DNA of 64,000 nucleotides from Pseudomonas sp. StFLB209 (GTDB taxonomy: Bacteria; Pseudomonadota; Gammaproteobacteria; Pseudomonadales; Pseudomonadaceae), in contig NZ_AP014637.1 in NCBI RefSeq assembly GCF_000829415.1, positions 620,001 through 684,000 of the forward strand. The letters are read 5' to 3'. Below are positions 29,903 through 37,822 of this stretch, piece by piece; within the stretch, counting starts at the first letter, position 1; every line of letters starts with the position of its first letter. The translations under genes and the position numbers were made by a program. The notes under the pieces are model-generated. The model saw only the letters and a program-made list of their open reading frames with translations, made no database searches and was not told the DNA's origin.

Positions 29903-30803
29903 CGATGGCCACCTGCAGGTTGCGGATCCGGGGGATGTTCAACTGCGACACGATGTCGGTGTTCTCGAACCGCAGCGACTCAAGACCTGGGAACTGCTGG
30001 TGCAGCTCTTCGCCCAGGCGGCTGAAAGAAAACCGCGACTGCGGCAGCGTCAGAGTCAGGACGTAGCCGGTGCCGGCGGTTTCGCGGAAGGCGGTACGCA
30101 CGAACTGCTCAACGCTGGCCAGCAGCGCCTGGCGCTCGTCCGCATTGAGCGTCAATCGCGGCCAGATCTGCAGGCTGATGTCGTGCTGGGTTTCCGGCAT
30201 GACCTGGACCAGCAGGTCGTCGCCGTGGCCATGGTTGCCCTCGATCGTGACCTGGGCGTTCATCTGCTCGATGTAGCTCGCCGCCGGCACGCCCTGGTCA
30301 AACAGCACAAAGGCGTTGGCGTAATAACTTCGTATAGCATACATTATACGAATTTGTAGTTGTGACTGACCGGCTTGGAATACGCCCAGGGCCGTGGTCA
30401 CCAGTTGATACACCGTGCCGTTGATCGAGGCCGACTGAATGACCGTGCCGATCGGCACCTGCAGCGTGCCGGTGCTGTCAGCCCGGGTGAACAGGATCTG
30501 CCCCACCGCGCGGCCGGCACCTTTGCGCTCCACGTCGACCGCCCAGGCCAGCATGTCGAGCCAGGCGCCGCCGGCGGTCTTGACGAAGAAGTTCGGCAAC
30601 ACCGTGTCGCTGACAAAGGTCAGCAGCCACAGCAGCGGCTTTGTAACCAGGGCGCTGATGACCCGCCAGAACGGCGAGTAAGCCGACGTGTTCGACAGTT
30701 GGCTGCCCTGGGCAATGACCTCCGCTTCCCACGCTGCGCGCAGGCCTGCCTCAGTAGTCGGAATGCCTGAATCGGCCAGCGCTTGCTTGAAGTCCACCGT
30801 CAC
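29895..30803 (-). CDS. Baseplate protein J, interrupted by linker-like sequence
   Basis: 302 residues as written. The N-terminal half (FWRVISALVTKPLLWLLTFV, GRAVGQILFTRADSTGTLQV) and C-terminal half (LRFENTDIVSQLNIPRIRNL) are typical of gpJ-type wedge proteins. Residues 151-161 read IRIMYAIRSYY, which is just the translation of a loxP core in one frame, not J sequence. The frame stays open through it, but the conserved stretch that normally links QAGQSQLQ-type and FVLFDQG-type segments appears to be replaced. The biological gene is probably longer at this spot. Confidence 0.75.
   Translation of the reverse strand: MTVDFKQALADSGIPTTEAGLRAAWEAEVIAQGSQLSNTSAYSPFWRVISALVTKPLLWLLTFVSDTVLPNFFVKTAGGAWLDMLAWAVDVERKGAGRAVGQILFTRADSTGTLQVPIGTVIQSASINGTVYQLVTTALGVFQAGQSQLQIRIMYAIRSYYANAFVLFDQGVPAASYIEQMNAQVTIEGNHGHGDDLLVQVMPETQHDISLQIWPRLTLNADERQALLASVEQFVRTAFRETAGTGYVLTLTLPQSRFSFSRLGEELHQQFPGLESLRFENTDIVSQLNIPRIRNLQVAIGD
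30320..30358. other. loxP-like sequence, probable 454 paired-end linker artefact
   Basis: From 30324 the sequence matches 32 of 34 bases of canonical loxP: left arm ATAACTTCGTATA, spacer GCATACAT, right arm TATACGAA then TTTGT instead of GTTAT (differences at 30353 and 30356). The preceding CGTA (30320-30323) is the flank used in the 454 Titanium paired-end linker, as I remember that sequence. Composition is AT-rich inside a GC-rich gene. Best explained as untrimmed library linker in the assembly. Confidence 0.88.
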
Positions 30804-31117
30804 AGGTTCACCTCCAGATCCCCAAACTGCAGGGTCTTGGCGGTGACCAGGTACTTGCCCAGATCCTGCTTGATGATGCGGGCCGTGCCAGGTACCAGCC
30901 GCACATCGTTCTCAACCAGCAGCTCCAACTGCTGGATGCAGTCGCGCTGCCGCAGGGTGTTGCGCTCGCCCAGCAGGGTCACCAGCAAGCCCGACTCGCG
31001 GATCATGTGGCCGATGTCCTGGGCGATGCAGGCGCGGTCGGTGACCTGCTCCGGCTGGCGGGCCAGGTCCAGGGCAAAGTCGTTTTCGACGATCAGCAGA
31101 TCTACAAAGTCGCTCAT
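30800..31117 (-). CDS. DUF2590 phage baseplate protein
   Basis: 105 residues starting MSDFVDLLIVENDFALDLAR, with RACIAQDIGHMIRESGLLVT. This matches the DUF2590 proteins of HP1/K139-type phages, which by position and size correspond to the P2 gpW/gp25 wedge. It overlaps J by 4 bp. Confidence 0.7.
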   Translation of the reverse strand: MSDFVDLLIVENDFALDLARQPEQVTDRACIAQDIGHMIRESGLLVTLLGERNTLRQRDCIQQLELLVENDVRLVPGTARIIKQDLGKYLVTAKTLQFGDLEVNL

Positions 31118-33198
31118 CAGCCCACCGCCATGCCGATCATGTTTTCCAGCTCCAGGTTGGTCATAGGCTTGGTATTGGTCAGGTTCAGGTTTTCGACGTG
31201 CACGCCGGATTTCGCAGGCTGCGCGCTGGTGTTGGTCGCGTTGTTGTTGGTCTGGATCTGGCGCAACAGTCCGCCTTGGGGTACGGACTCGGCGCGCTGA
31301 GGCGACACGCTCCCCACGCTCGCACTCATGCGCTGGCGGGTCTGCTCGGCCTGTTCGCCCAGGTCGGGGGTGGTGACCAGCTTTGGCGGCTCTTTGACTT
31401 CAGGCAGCGGGGTGACGCCCGGGATCGGGGTCGGTACCGGCGCCGTCGTACCGGGAATCTCCGGTACTGCCGGCGGCTTGGGTATATCGCCAAACGCCGC
31501 CTCGATCTCGACGCCCGGGATCTTGTTCAGCATCCCGATCAGGCTGTTGATCGAGTCCTTGAAGATGGCCACGATCCCGTCCCACGCCGCACTGGCCAGG
31601 CCGGTCCAGCCGCCGATCGAGCCGAACCAATCGGACAGCGACTGCAGCTGGCCCGCGATGAACTGAAACGCCGCGGTGTTCATCAAGGCGCCAGTCCACT
31701 CGTCCCAGTAGATGACTGCTGCAGCAACCACCGCGACCAGCGCGACGATGCCGGCGATGATCAGGCCGATCGGGTTGGCCATCATCGCGGCGTTGACCAG
31801 CCAGATCGCGCCCTGCCATGCCAGCATGGCGACCCGCACGACGCCCATCCACGTGTACATGGCCACCAAGCCGACAACGAAGGCCGTGATCATTACGGCG
31901 TGGTAAATGAACATGGCGATCGACTTGAAGCCGGTCCAGGTCAGCACGTTCCACACCGTGACAAGGCCCAGCCAGACCATTTTTGACATCCCGACAACGA
32001 GCGTCAGCGCGGACATGGCCGCAATGATGCCCAGGACAGCCAAGGCAGCGATCCCGATCGCACGGGTGATGTTCGGGAACAACTGTGTCCAGCGGGTCAG
32101 GGTCGAAGCGATGCCGACCAGCTTGTCCATCAATGGTGTGAGCATCGGGATCAAGGCTTGGCCGAATGCGATGCGCAGCGCCTGCACGGCGGCGCCGAAC
32201 TGCTGCCACGGGTCGACCATGGCTTTTGCCATGGCCTCGGCGTTCTCCAGGCCTCGGACCTGGCCCAGCTCCGCAATCCCGTTCTTGAGCCGATCGGTGT
32301 CCTGGGCCAGGGCGCCGATCACTTGGGCGCCTTCGCCGCCGAAGGCCTCGATCAGTTTCGCGTTGCCGGCTGCGTGCTTCAGGTCACCGAACTTGCCCTG
32401 CAGTTTCTCAAGGATCTGGAGCATCGGCAGGGTGTTGCCGGCAGCGTCAGTCAGTTTCAGGCCCGTTTTCTCGGCAGCGTTGCCGATGTTTTCGAAGAAC
32501 GCTTTATAGCGGCCGCCTGCGTCGCCACCTTCCATTGTCGACGACAGGGTGCCCATCACAGCCATCTGCTCGGCAAAGCTGATGCCTGATGCCGTGGCGA
32601 TCGCGCCGGCCTCCTTGAAGGCGTCTTTCAATTGGGCACCATCGGTGCGGAACAGCTTCACGGCCAACGCTGTTTGACCGCCCAACTGCTCGGCCCACTG
32701 CACGCGGCCCATCTTGTCCGCTTCGCCTTTAAACAGGTTGTACATGGTGCCCAAGTACGCACTGGTCGTCTCGGCGTCGGACTTGGTGGCCTTGGCCAGC
32801 ACGCTGCTGACGTTGGTTACAGCGGCGAGCTGGCCACCGACCAAACCTTTAATCGCCCCGTCGATCGACCGGGCGGATGCTACAAATTCGGCGGCGCTGG
32901 CCCCGTACTGCACGGAAAAATCCAGCGCCTTGGCATTGAGTGAGGTCAACGCATCTTCGGCCACGCCCAGGGCGCGCACGTCGCCCAGAGCGCGGTTAAC
33001 TTCAAGTGCGGGTTCCAGGGACGCGGTAATGCCGTCCAGGGATTCCTGCATGCCGACCCAGCCCGCGCCCATCTGAATGATGCTGGCTTGGCCTTGTTCG
33101 GCCAAGTCGGTGATCGTGTTCTTGATCTTGCCGGCCGGCGCCGTGACCTTATCGGTCAGGCTCAGGATGAAGGCCAGGCGGGCGTTCTGGTCAGCCAT
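31117..33198 (-). CDS. Tail tape measure protein
   Basis: 693 residues. A helical N-terminal half (LAFILSLTDKVTAPAGKIKN, VASARSIDGAIKGLVGGQLA), a central run of about seven hydrophobic segments (IGIAALAVLGIIAAMSALTL, AAMMANPIGLIIAGIVALVA), and a proline-rich C-terminus. Its length sets tail length. The adjacent E/E' chaperone genes immediately upstream are the standard arrangement. Confidence 0.9.
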   Translation of the reverse strand: MADQNARLAFILSLTDKVTAPAGKIKNTITDLAEQGQASIIQMGAGWVGMQESLDGITASLEPALEVNRALGDVRALGVAEDALTSLNAKALDFSVQYGASAAEFVASARSIDGAIKGLVGGQLAAVTNVSSVLAKATKSDAETTSAYLGTMYNLFKGEADKMGRVQWAEQLGGQTALAVKLFRTDGAQLKDAFKEAGAIATASGISFAEQMAVMGTLSSTMEGGDAGGRYKAFFENIGNAAEKTGLKLTDAAGNTLPMLQILEKLQGKFGDLKHAAGNAKLIEAFGGEGAQVIGALAQDTDRLKNGIAELGQVRGLENAEAMAKAMVDPWQQFGAAVQALRIAFGQALIPMLTPLMDKLVGIASTLTRWTQLFPNITRAIGIAALAVLGIIAAMSALTLVVGMSKMVWLGLVTVWNVLTWTGFKSIAMFIYHAVMITAFVVGLVAMYTWMGVVRVAMLAWQGAIWLVNAAMMANPIGLIIAGIVALVAVVAAAVIYWDEWTGALMNTAAFQFIAGQLQSLSDWFGSIGGWTGLASAAWDGIVAIFKDSINSLIGMLNKIPGVEIEAAFGDIPKPPAVPEIPGTTAPVPTPIPGVTPLPEVKEPPKLVTTPDLGEQAEQTRQRMSASVGSVSPQRAESVPQGGLLRQIQTNNNATNTSAQPAKSGVHVENLNLTNTKPMTNLELENMIGMAVG

Positions 33199-33201
33199 GG
33201 G

Positions 33202-33656
33202 TTATCCGTTGAATGCTTTGGCGATGCCATTGGCGACGGCTATTTCAGCCCGTCGCCAATACTCGTCTTCCAGGAACTTGGCCACGCCCATGTTCTCGAT
33301 GGTTGGCTCGGCACCTGGCAGCCAGCGCAGGGTGAAGGCCATCAACTGGCCCAACCCGTCGTCACTCAGTGCAGCCGCGTGGTCGAGGGCTTTTTTACGA
33401 TCACGCCCAGGTCAGGTGCGTATTCCTCAACCAGAGCGCCGGTCAGCGACATGGTGTGCACCGGATTGGCCAGGATCGCCTTGAGTGCTTCTTTCTGCTC
33501 CGGCTGTACCGTGCTGATCAGCAGGTTGTGGGCCGGAGCGACCTTGTTGTTCTGGGTGGTGCTGTTGAAATATTTGGTGATGTCAGCCGGGGTAAATGTG
33601 AAGCTGAATTCACTGGTGCCGAATTCCAGGGTGATGGTGCGGTTTGCTTCAGACAT
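33202..33656 (-). CDS. Tail assembly chaperone fusion (gpE-E') made by -1 frameshift
   Basis: The second frame of the tail chaperone has no start of its own. Reading the slippery AAAAAAG at 33390-33396 and slipping back one base enters a frame open for 62 residues (ALDHAAALSDDGLGQLMAFT and on to VANGIAKAFNG), ending TAA at 33202-33204, four bases before the tape measure ATG. The fusion would be 151 residues. P2 and lambda make the same kind of two-product chaperone that coats the tape measure protein. Confidence 0.82.
33366..33656 (-). CDS. Tail assembly chaperone gpE (DUF2765-like)
   Basis: 96 residues, the unshifted product. It starts MSEANRTITLEFGTSEFSFT; ATG 33656 has GGAAAA upstream. 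The family (phage tail assembly chaperone, DUF2765 type) precedes the tape measure gene in HP1/K139-type phages. The last residues after the slippery site (PSTTRLH) lie outside the conserved part. Confidence 0.78.
   Translation of the reverse strand: MSEANRTITLEFGTSEFSFTFTPADITKYFNSTTQNNKVAPAHNLLISTVQPEQKEALKAILANPVHTMSLTGALVEEYAPDLGVIVKKPSTTRLH
33390..33396 (-). promoter_or_regulatory. A-AAA-AAG programmed -1 frameshift site
   Basis: In the gpE frame the codons are GTA AAA AAG, giving the canonical slippery heptamer A AAA AAG, one of the most efficient in bacteria. The -1 frame stays open to just before the tape measure gene. Confidence 0.8.
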
Positions 33657-33683
33657 GGTGTTTTCCATTGGTTTGAGGGTGTT

Positions 33684-34181
33684 TCAGGGTTGTGCCGGTG
33701 CGTGAAACACGACCCGGAGGATGTAGTCCTGCAGGCCCAGGATCATTTCGTTGGCAAGGGCGAGCTGGTCTCGGAGGGTGAAATAATCCGATCTAGCGTC
33801 TGCAGCGAGTTCGGCGGTGCCTGCATCAGCCAGGCCGGCGGCGCCGGGATCTGCGGATCTGGGCACGTTGCAGGCCGCACGGACGAGCAGCCGCTTATCA
33901 CGGTCAGCAACAGCGCGCTGCAGAGCTTTGTTTTCAGTGAGTGCATCGTTCAGGGCCTCAGTGCGTTCGTGGTCGACCTGGTTGCGCGCGTCTAGCATTT
34001 CGCCGGTCAGGCGTGCGGCTTCGCGGGCGTTTTCCAGGTCCTGATTAGCGGTCGCTAGTTCGTCCCAGGCATCGCTCAGCTTTGCGCGTGTCGCGTTCAA
34101 CTGGCTTTCCAGGTAGCAGTTGAAAGCCACCACGATGCCAACGAGCAGGAAGATCAGGATGTGGCGTAGGCTGATGGTCAT
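33684..34181 (-). CDS. Rz-like inner-membrane spanin
   Basis: 165 residues: an N-terminal membrane anchor (LRHILIFLLVGIVVAFNCYL) and a long coiled-coil periplasmic part (SQLNATRAKLSDAWDELATA, DLENAREAARLTGEML). Together with the nested Rz1 gene it should fuse inner and outer membranes in the last step of lysis. It overlaps the endolysin stop by 4 bp. Confidence 0.82.
   Translation of the reverse strand: MTISLRHILIFLLVGIVVAFNCYLESQLNATRAKLSDAWDELATANQDLENAREAARLTGEMLDARNQVDHERTEALNDALTENKALQRAVADRDKRLLVRAACNVPRSADPGAAGLADAGTAELAADARSDYFTLRDQLALANEMILGLQDYILRVVFHAPAQP
33743..33946 (-). CDS. Rz1-like outer-membrane spanin lipoprotein, nested in Rz
   Basis: 67 residues in another frame wholly inside the Rz gene. 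MHSLKTKLCSALLLTVISGC is a lipoprotein signal with lipobox ISGC at residue 20, followed by a proline-rich mature part (CPDPQIPAPPAWLMQAPP). Nested Rz1 is the classic lambda/P2 arrangement. Confidence 0.82.
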   Translation of the reverse strand: MHSLKTKLCSALLLTVISGCSSVRPATCPDPQIPAPPAWLMQAPPNSLQTLDRIISPSETSSPLPTK

Positions 34182-34708
34182 TTCAGGCACAGCTCCATTT
34201 CTGCAATCCGGCGGTTATGCAGCCCAGGAACGAATTGTTTGGTGCCGTCTGCACGGGTCACATAGGCCCAGACCGGGCGACCGTCCGGTCCATAGGCCAG
34301 GGCACGGCAGCCGTCAGCGATCTTGCCGGCGTTGATCAGGCGCATGGCTCGACTCGCGCAGGTGCTGGGCACGCCGTTGTTGTGGCCGTGGCTGTACAGG
34401 GCGTCGAACGTGTTCTGGCTGATGGCCGGGTTCTTGATGCAGTCGGCCAGCATCAGTTGGCCTTTGGTGACCACCAGGCGCTCCACTTCGCCGCAGCGAT
34501 CGTCGGACCAGTAGTCACCAACCACGACCGGATAAGGGCTGGTGTGCTTGGTGATGCCGGCGCACACGGTCGGCAGGCCACGAGCCAGGCGGTCGGCATA
34601 CACGACGTTCTGGCCGGCGCCTTCCCAGCGCTCCAGGAATGCCATCAGGCCGCTGGTGCCCAGCACAAGGCCAAAGGTGCCGGCGATGAGCTTGGTGCGC
34701 AGGCTCAT
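34178..34708 (-). CDS. Signal-anchor endolysin (GH24 lysozyme)
   Basis: 176 residues from the ATG at 34708, overlapping the holin stop. A weakly hydrophobic N-terminal signal-arrest-release segment (KLIAGTFGLVLGTSGLMAFL) precedes the catalytic ERWEGAGQNVVYADRLARGL-P-T region with the E-8-D-5-T spacing of T4/P21-type lysozymes. Cysteines at several places suggest disulphide control. A much longer frame upstream is only the holin/TraR shadow. Confidence 0.88.
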   Translation of the reverse strand: MSLRTKLIAGTFGLVLGTSGLMAFLERWEGAGQNVVYADRLARGLPTVCAGITKHTSPYPVVVGDYWSDDRCGEVERLVVTKGQLMLADCIKNPAISQNTFDALYSHGHNNGVPSTCASRAMRLINAGKIADGCRALAYGPDGRPVWAYVTRADGTKQFVPGLHNRRIAEMELCLK

Positions 34709-34911
34709 GGCTTGGGCTTCCAGTCGCGCAGCATCTGCCGGTACTTGGGAGCCAGCAGGACGATCTGCAGCACCATGTAGAGAGCGGTCAGCATGTAGGC
34801 GACCGCTGACCAGTCGACGGCGCCTGTCGCACCGGTGGCGGCCACACCGATGGCTGGCGAAGCCTTGGCCAGAGCGATGGCAGTGTCTTGAGCGGCCTGA
34901 TTCGCACTCAT
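34705..34911 (-). CDS. Phage holin
   Basis: 68 residues starting MSANQAAQDTAIALAKASPA. Two hydrophobic stretches (SPAIGVAATGATGAVDW weak; SAVAYMLTALYMVLQIVLLA strong) and a basic tail (KYRQMLRDWKPKP). Size, topology and position directly before the endolysin and after a TraR-type protein support a holin or pinholin. Confidence 0.78.
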   Translation of the reverse strand: MSANQAAQDTAIALAKASPAIGVAATGATGAVDWSAVAYMLTALYMVLQIVLLAPKYRQMLRDWKPKP

Positions 34912-35120
34912 TAGCGGCGTCCTTTCTCGGTAAGGGTCTGGCAAGGTACGCAACGGGTGATCCCGCCCAGGGCGCGGCGCGCCTCGGGGATCTCGCGGTC
35001 GCAGTCCTGGCAATGGGTGAGGCTCGGGCCAGATGGCCGTGGACCGGCCAGCGCGGCGGCGATCGCCGTATCACGCTGCCGCTGTTCCAGGGCCTGTGCC
35101 CGGTCGAACGGACAAACCAT
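34911..35120 (-). CDS. TraR/DksA-type zinc-finger protein
   Basis: 69 residues. A four-cysteine zinc finger CQDC...CVPC near residues 38-62 with EIPEARRALGG between, as in TraR/DksA proteins that bind RNA polymerase through the secondary channel. Phage copies of this gene between tube and holin are common in P2-like phages. It overlaps both neighbours by 1-3 bases. Confidence 0.8.
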   Translation of the reverse strand: MVCPFDRAQALEQRQRDTAIAAALAGPRPSGPSLTHCQDCDREIPEARRALGGITRCVPCQTLTEKGRR

Positions 35121-35572
35121 CAGGTCAGACCCTCGATCTCGGTGCTGTCGAGGTAAGGCACACCGTTGATCTTGATGAAGTCCGGACTGGTGACATCGAA
35201 CGGTATCTTGTGGGTGGTCTTGGAGCCGCCGTTCGGGTCCAGGCTCAAAAGGCTGGAAATTCGAACCAGGCAACCAAATGCCTCGATGCGCAGCTCCTTG
35301 GTACCGGCCTTGGCAAAGAACACGATGTCAAAAGGCTCCAAGGCTCGAAAGCTGCCGGCGGACCGTGCCTGCTCAACCAGCAAGTCGAAGTTGTTGCTGT
35401 CCAGCTCAAGTTCGCCTGCAGCCGCTACGTCGCCTTTGACGCGGCCGTTGGGTACGCCCTTGTTTTTGGCCACGCCACTGTTATCAGTGATGTCCAGGGA
35501 AGCGGCGTCGACGTGCATCAGGGAGTCCCCCACGTTCACGTCGAAGTTCATGCCGCCAATGCGTGCAGTCAT
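35120..35572 (-). CDS. Tail tube protein (DUF2597)
   Basis: 150 residues starting MTARIGGMNFDVNVGDSLMH. Recognised as the DUF2597 type found after the sheath gene in HP1/K139-like phages; by position it is the equivalent of P2 FII. Confidence 0.75.
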   Translation of the reverse strand: MTARIGGMNFDVNVGDSLMHVDAASLDITDNSGVAKNKGVPNGRVKGDVAAAGELELDSNNFDLLVEQARSAGSFRALEPFDIVFFAKAGTKELRIEAFGCLVRISSLLSLDPNGGSKTTHKIPFDVTSPDFIKINGVPYLDSTEIEGLT

Positions 35573-35579
35573 GGGGGTT

Positions 35580-36695
35580 TTACTCCTGGTTCGGGGTCGA
35601 AAGGTCGAGCGCGATGTTGGCGGTCAGTGCTTTCGGGCAGTTGAGGGGACGCAGCTTCATGAACGCCTCGACTTCGGTTTTGCTCTTCCAGGTCAATACG
35701 ATGTCGCCATCAACTGGCGGCTCGATCTCGCCCGGGAACACCTGGCCGGCAAAGGTCGTGGACTTGGCCATCGCGCGCAGCGGGGCCATCAGGGCGCTGG
35801 TGTTGACGGCCATTGAGTTGGCCGAACTGTTCAAACGGCGGTCACCGACGCGGCGGATCAGCAGCGGCCGCACGGCGCGGGCGGCTTTGTCGACAATGCG
35901 TAGGTACTCGATGACCTTGAAGTCACTGTCCTCGGCATCGAGCATGTTGCCGTCACCCCAGAAGGTGCCTACGTAGTCGGGGTAGGTCTGCGGTACCGAC
36001 AGGCGCGCCCGGTCCAGCTCGCCCAGGGTGGCCATGTCCAGAGGCACGCCCTCGGAGTCGACAGGCACGGTCCCAAGGCCCAGCACGGCGCCGGTGGCCA
36101 CGCGCATCGGCGTGTCTGCCACACTGACCGAGGCGTTCGCCAGTCGACCGGCCAGCACACCGACGTTGCTGCCGTGCAGTTGCGGTACCAGCATCACCCG
36201 GGGCGCCGATACGCCGTTGAGCAGTGCCCTCTGCGCGACCAGGTACTGCGCCCAGGTCTGGTTGGCCGCATCGATGCCCACAACGGTGGCCATCACAAAC
36301 AGGCGGCGGCCGCTGCTGTTCTGCAGTGCGATCGCGGCGTTGTGCATCGCGGTCAGCTCAGCAGCCGTGGTCACCGACTTGGTGATCACCACGGCTTCGA
36401 CCGAGTAGTTGCGCATGGCCTGGTCCAGGGCCTCCTGCCAGTCACCGTCGGCCGCCAACGGCGCCGCCAGGCAGGCCCAGTTTTCGCCGCCGTTGAGCTG
36501 CGCAGCGGTGACTTGGGTTTTCAGGTCGCTGGGCGGCAGGCCCAGGGTGACGCCCAGGTCGGTCTGGGCGTTGATCGGGATGATCTGGCCCTGGCTTTTC
36601 GCGCCTGGGCCGATGAACAGGAAATAGCGTTCAACCGCTGTCACGGCACCCTGGCCCTGGTTCAGGTTGTTGACGCTGGTTTTTCCGAGTGCCAT
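35580..36695 (-). CDS. Tail sheath protein (DUF2586)
   Basis: 371 residues starting MALGKTSVNNLNQGQGAVTA, with ERYFLFIGPGAKSQGQIIPI. This is the DUF2586 sheath type of HP1/K139-like phages rather than P2 FI. It contracts to drive the tube. Stop and the next gene are separated by 7 bp. Confidence 0.8.
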   Translation of the reverse strand: MALGKTSVNNLNQGQGAVTAVERYFLFIGPGAKSQGQIIPINAQTDLGVTLGLPPSDLKTQVTAAQLNGGENWACLAAPLAADGDWQEALDQAMRNYSVEAVVITKSVTTAAELTAMHNAAIALQNSSGRRLFVMATVVGIDAANQTWAQYLVAQRALLNGVSAPRVMLVPQLHGSNVGVLAGRLANASVSVADTPMRVATGAVLGLGTVPVDSEGVPLDMATLGELDRARLSVPQTYPDYVGTFWGDGNMLDAEDSDFKVIEYLRIVDKAARAVRPLLIRRVGDRRLNSSANSMAVNTSALMAPLRAMAKSTTFAGQVFPGEIEPPVDGDIVLTWKSKTEVEAFMKLRPLNCPKALTANIALDLSTPNQE

Positions 36696-36708
36696 TCAGT
36701 GCCTCGTC

Positions 36709-37389
36709 TTATCGGGGTGCATTAAGGATTTGCTGGAGAACCTGGTTCACCAGTTGGGCCGTTTCGGTTTGCGTGTCAGGCCCGATGAACTGGCGCTTGG
36801 GCAGGGTGATTTCCCAGTTCTGCTTGCCGGCGGCCGCTGCCGTAGTCCGTTCGGTGTCAAGCATCCGGATCAGGAGGCCGGCCCGGGCATAGTTGACGTG
36901 CTGCTGGATCCAGGCCACGGACGGGCGGGTCAGGGACTTCTTGCCTTCCTGGCGGGTTTTGAAGCCCAGACGGCGCAGGCGCTTGGCCTGCTTTTCAGTC
37001 GCCGCCACGCCTTCGGGCACCCGGTTCCACTTGCGCATCTGAGCCGCCGTGCGACGCTCGGAAATGCCGTAGTGCTGCTGGGTGGCCACCCACCGGGTGA
37101 GCGCGTTTCGCCATCCCAGCTCGGCCTCTGTCGGACTCAAGCGGGTGACATCGAGCAGCTTGGCCAGGCCGGCTTCCATCTTCTTCTTGCCCTTGCCTTT
37201 GCGCGGGGCAAATGGGGTGCCGTCCGTGTTCTGCTGGTTGCGTACGCGCTGGCGGCTCATGCTGCGCACGCGCTTGGTGACGTTGTTGAGCAGGCGCTTG
37301 CGCAGTTGCGGCTTCAGCTCCATGAGCGCGACCAGGCCTTCAGCCTCCAATAGCCCGCGAACGTCCATTTCGAAGGTGCTACGCGCCAT
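36709..37389 (-). CDS. Phage virion morphogenesis protein (gpS-like tail completion)
   Basis: 226 residues. Basic N-terminal half with DGTPFAPRKGKGKKKMEAGL, the signature of the phage virion morphogenesis family, and a C-terminal region with QHVNYARAGLLIRML. It overlaps the gpR-like gene by 11 bases. Confidence 0.8.
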   Translation of the reverse strand: MARSTFEMDVRGLLEAEGLVALMELKPQLRKRLLNNVTKRVRSMSRQRVRNQQNTDGTPFAPRKGKGKKKMEAGLAKLLDVTRLSPTEAELGWRNALTRWVATQQHYGISERRTAAQMRKWNRVPEGVAATEKQAKRLRRLGFKTRQEGKKSLTRPSVAWIQQHVNYARAGLLIRMLDTERTTAAAAGKQNWEITLPKRQFIGPDTQTETAQLVNQVLQQILNAPR

Positions 37390-37822
37390 GACCGGTCACC
37401 TCGCCTTTTTCGGCCACCCACAGTTCGAACGGTACGAACGACCAGGTGCGGTCGAAGGCCTCGATCTCGCCGGCAGGATCCTCTGCCAGGTACTGGGCCT
37501 CGACGAACTCCAGCTTGATGTCCACATCGGCCAGGTCGTTGTCGAGCATGGTCACGTCGAACACCACGTTCGGCAGGCCGTCGCGGTCTTCGTCGTGGTT
37601 CTCCAGCCAACTGCCGACCAGGGCGAACAGGCGCGCCGGGTGATCAGCGAAACGCTCGATCACGATCGTGGCCTGGTACTTCATGTCACCCATGTGCATG
37701 CCCTGGACGTCGGGCTTCCAGATCAGTTCGACCTGAACCTGGTCGGTCCAGCTATCGAGCTGTTCGGACTCAACCAGGCGCCGATCGAACAGGAACTGAG
37801 TCAATGCGCGTAGCTTGATCAC
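37379..37822 (-). CDS. Tail completion protein R-like
   Basis: 147 residues starting MIKLRALTQFLFDRRLVESE, with YQATIVIERFADHPARLFAL. Sequence and place between gpL- and gpS-like genes fit the P2 gpR-type tail completion protein. Overlaps the upstream gene by 4 bp. Confidence 0.72.
   Translation of the reverse strand: MIKLRALTQFLFDRRLVESEQLDSWTDQVQVELIWKPDVQGMHMGDMKYQATIVIERFADHPARLFALVGSWLENHDEDRDGLPNVVFDVTMLDNDLADVDIKLEFVEAQYLAEDPAGEIEAFDRTWSFVPFELWVAEKGEVTGHGA

Noticed and set aside
30324..30357. A natural or engineered loxP recombination site in the prophage
   Set aside because: There is no Cre-like gene in the window, no second lox site, no cassette, and the site lies in the middle of a virion gene with the flanking CGTA of a sequencing linker. 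An artefact explains it better.
34709..35074. N-terminal extension of the endolysin
   Set aside because: The extra residues are a shadow of the holin and TraR-like genes; the ATG at 34708 overlaps the holin stop and gives a proper signal-anchor.
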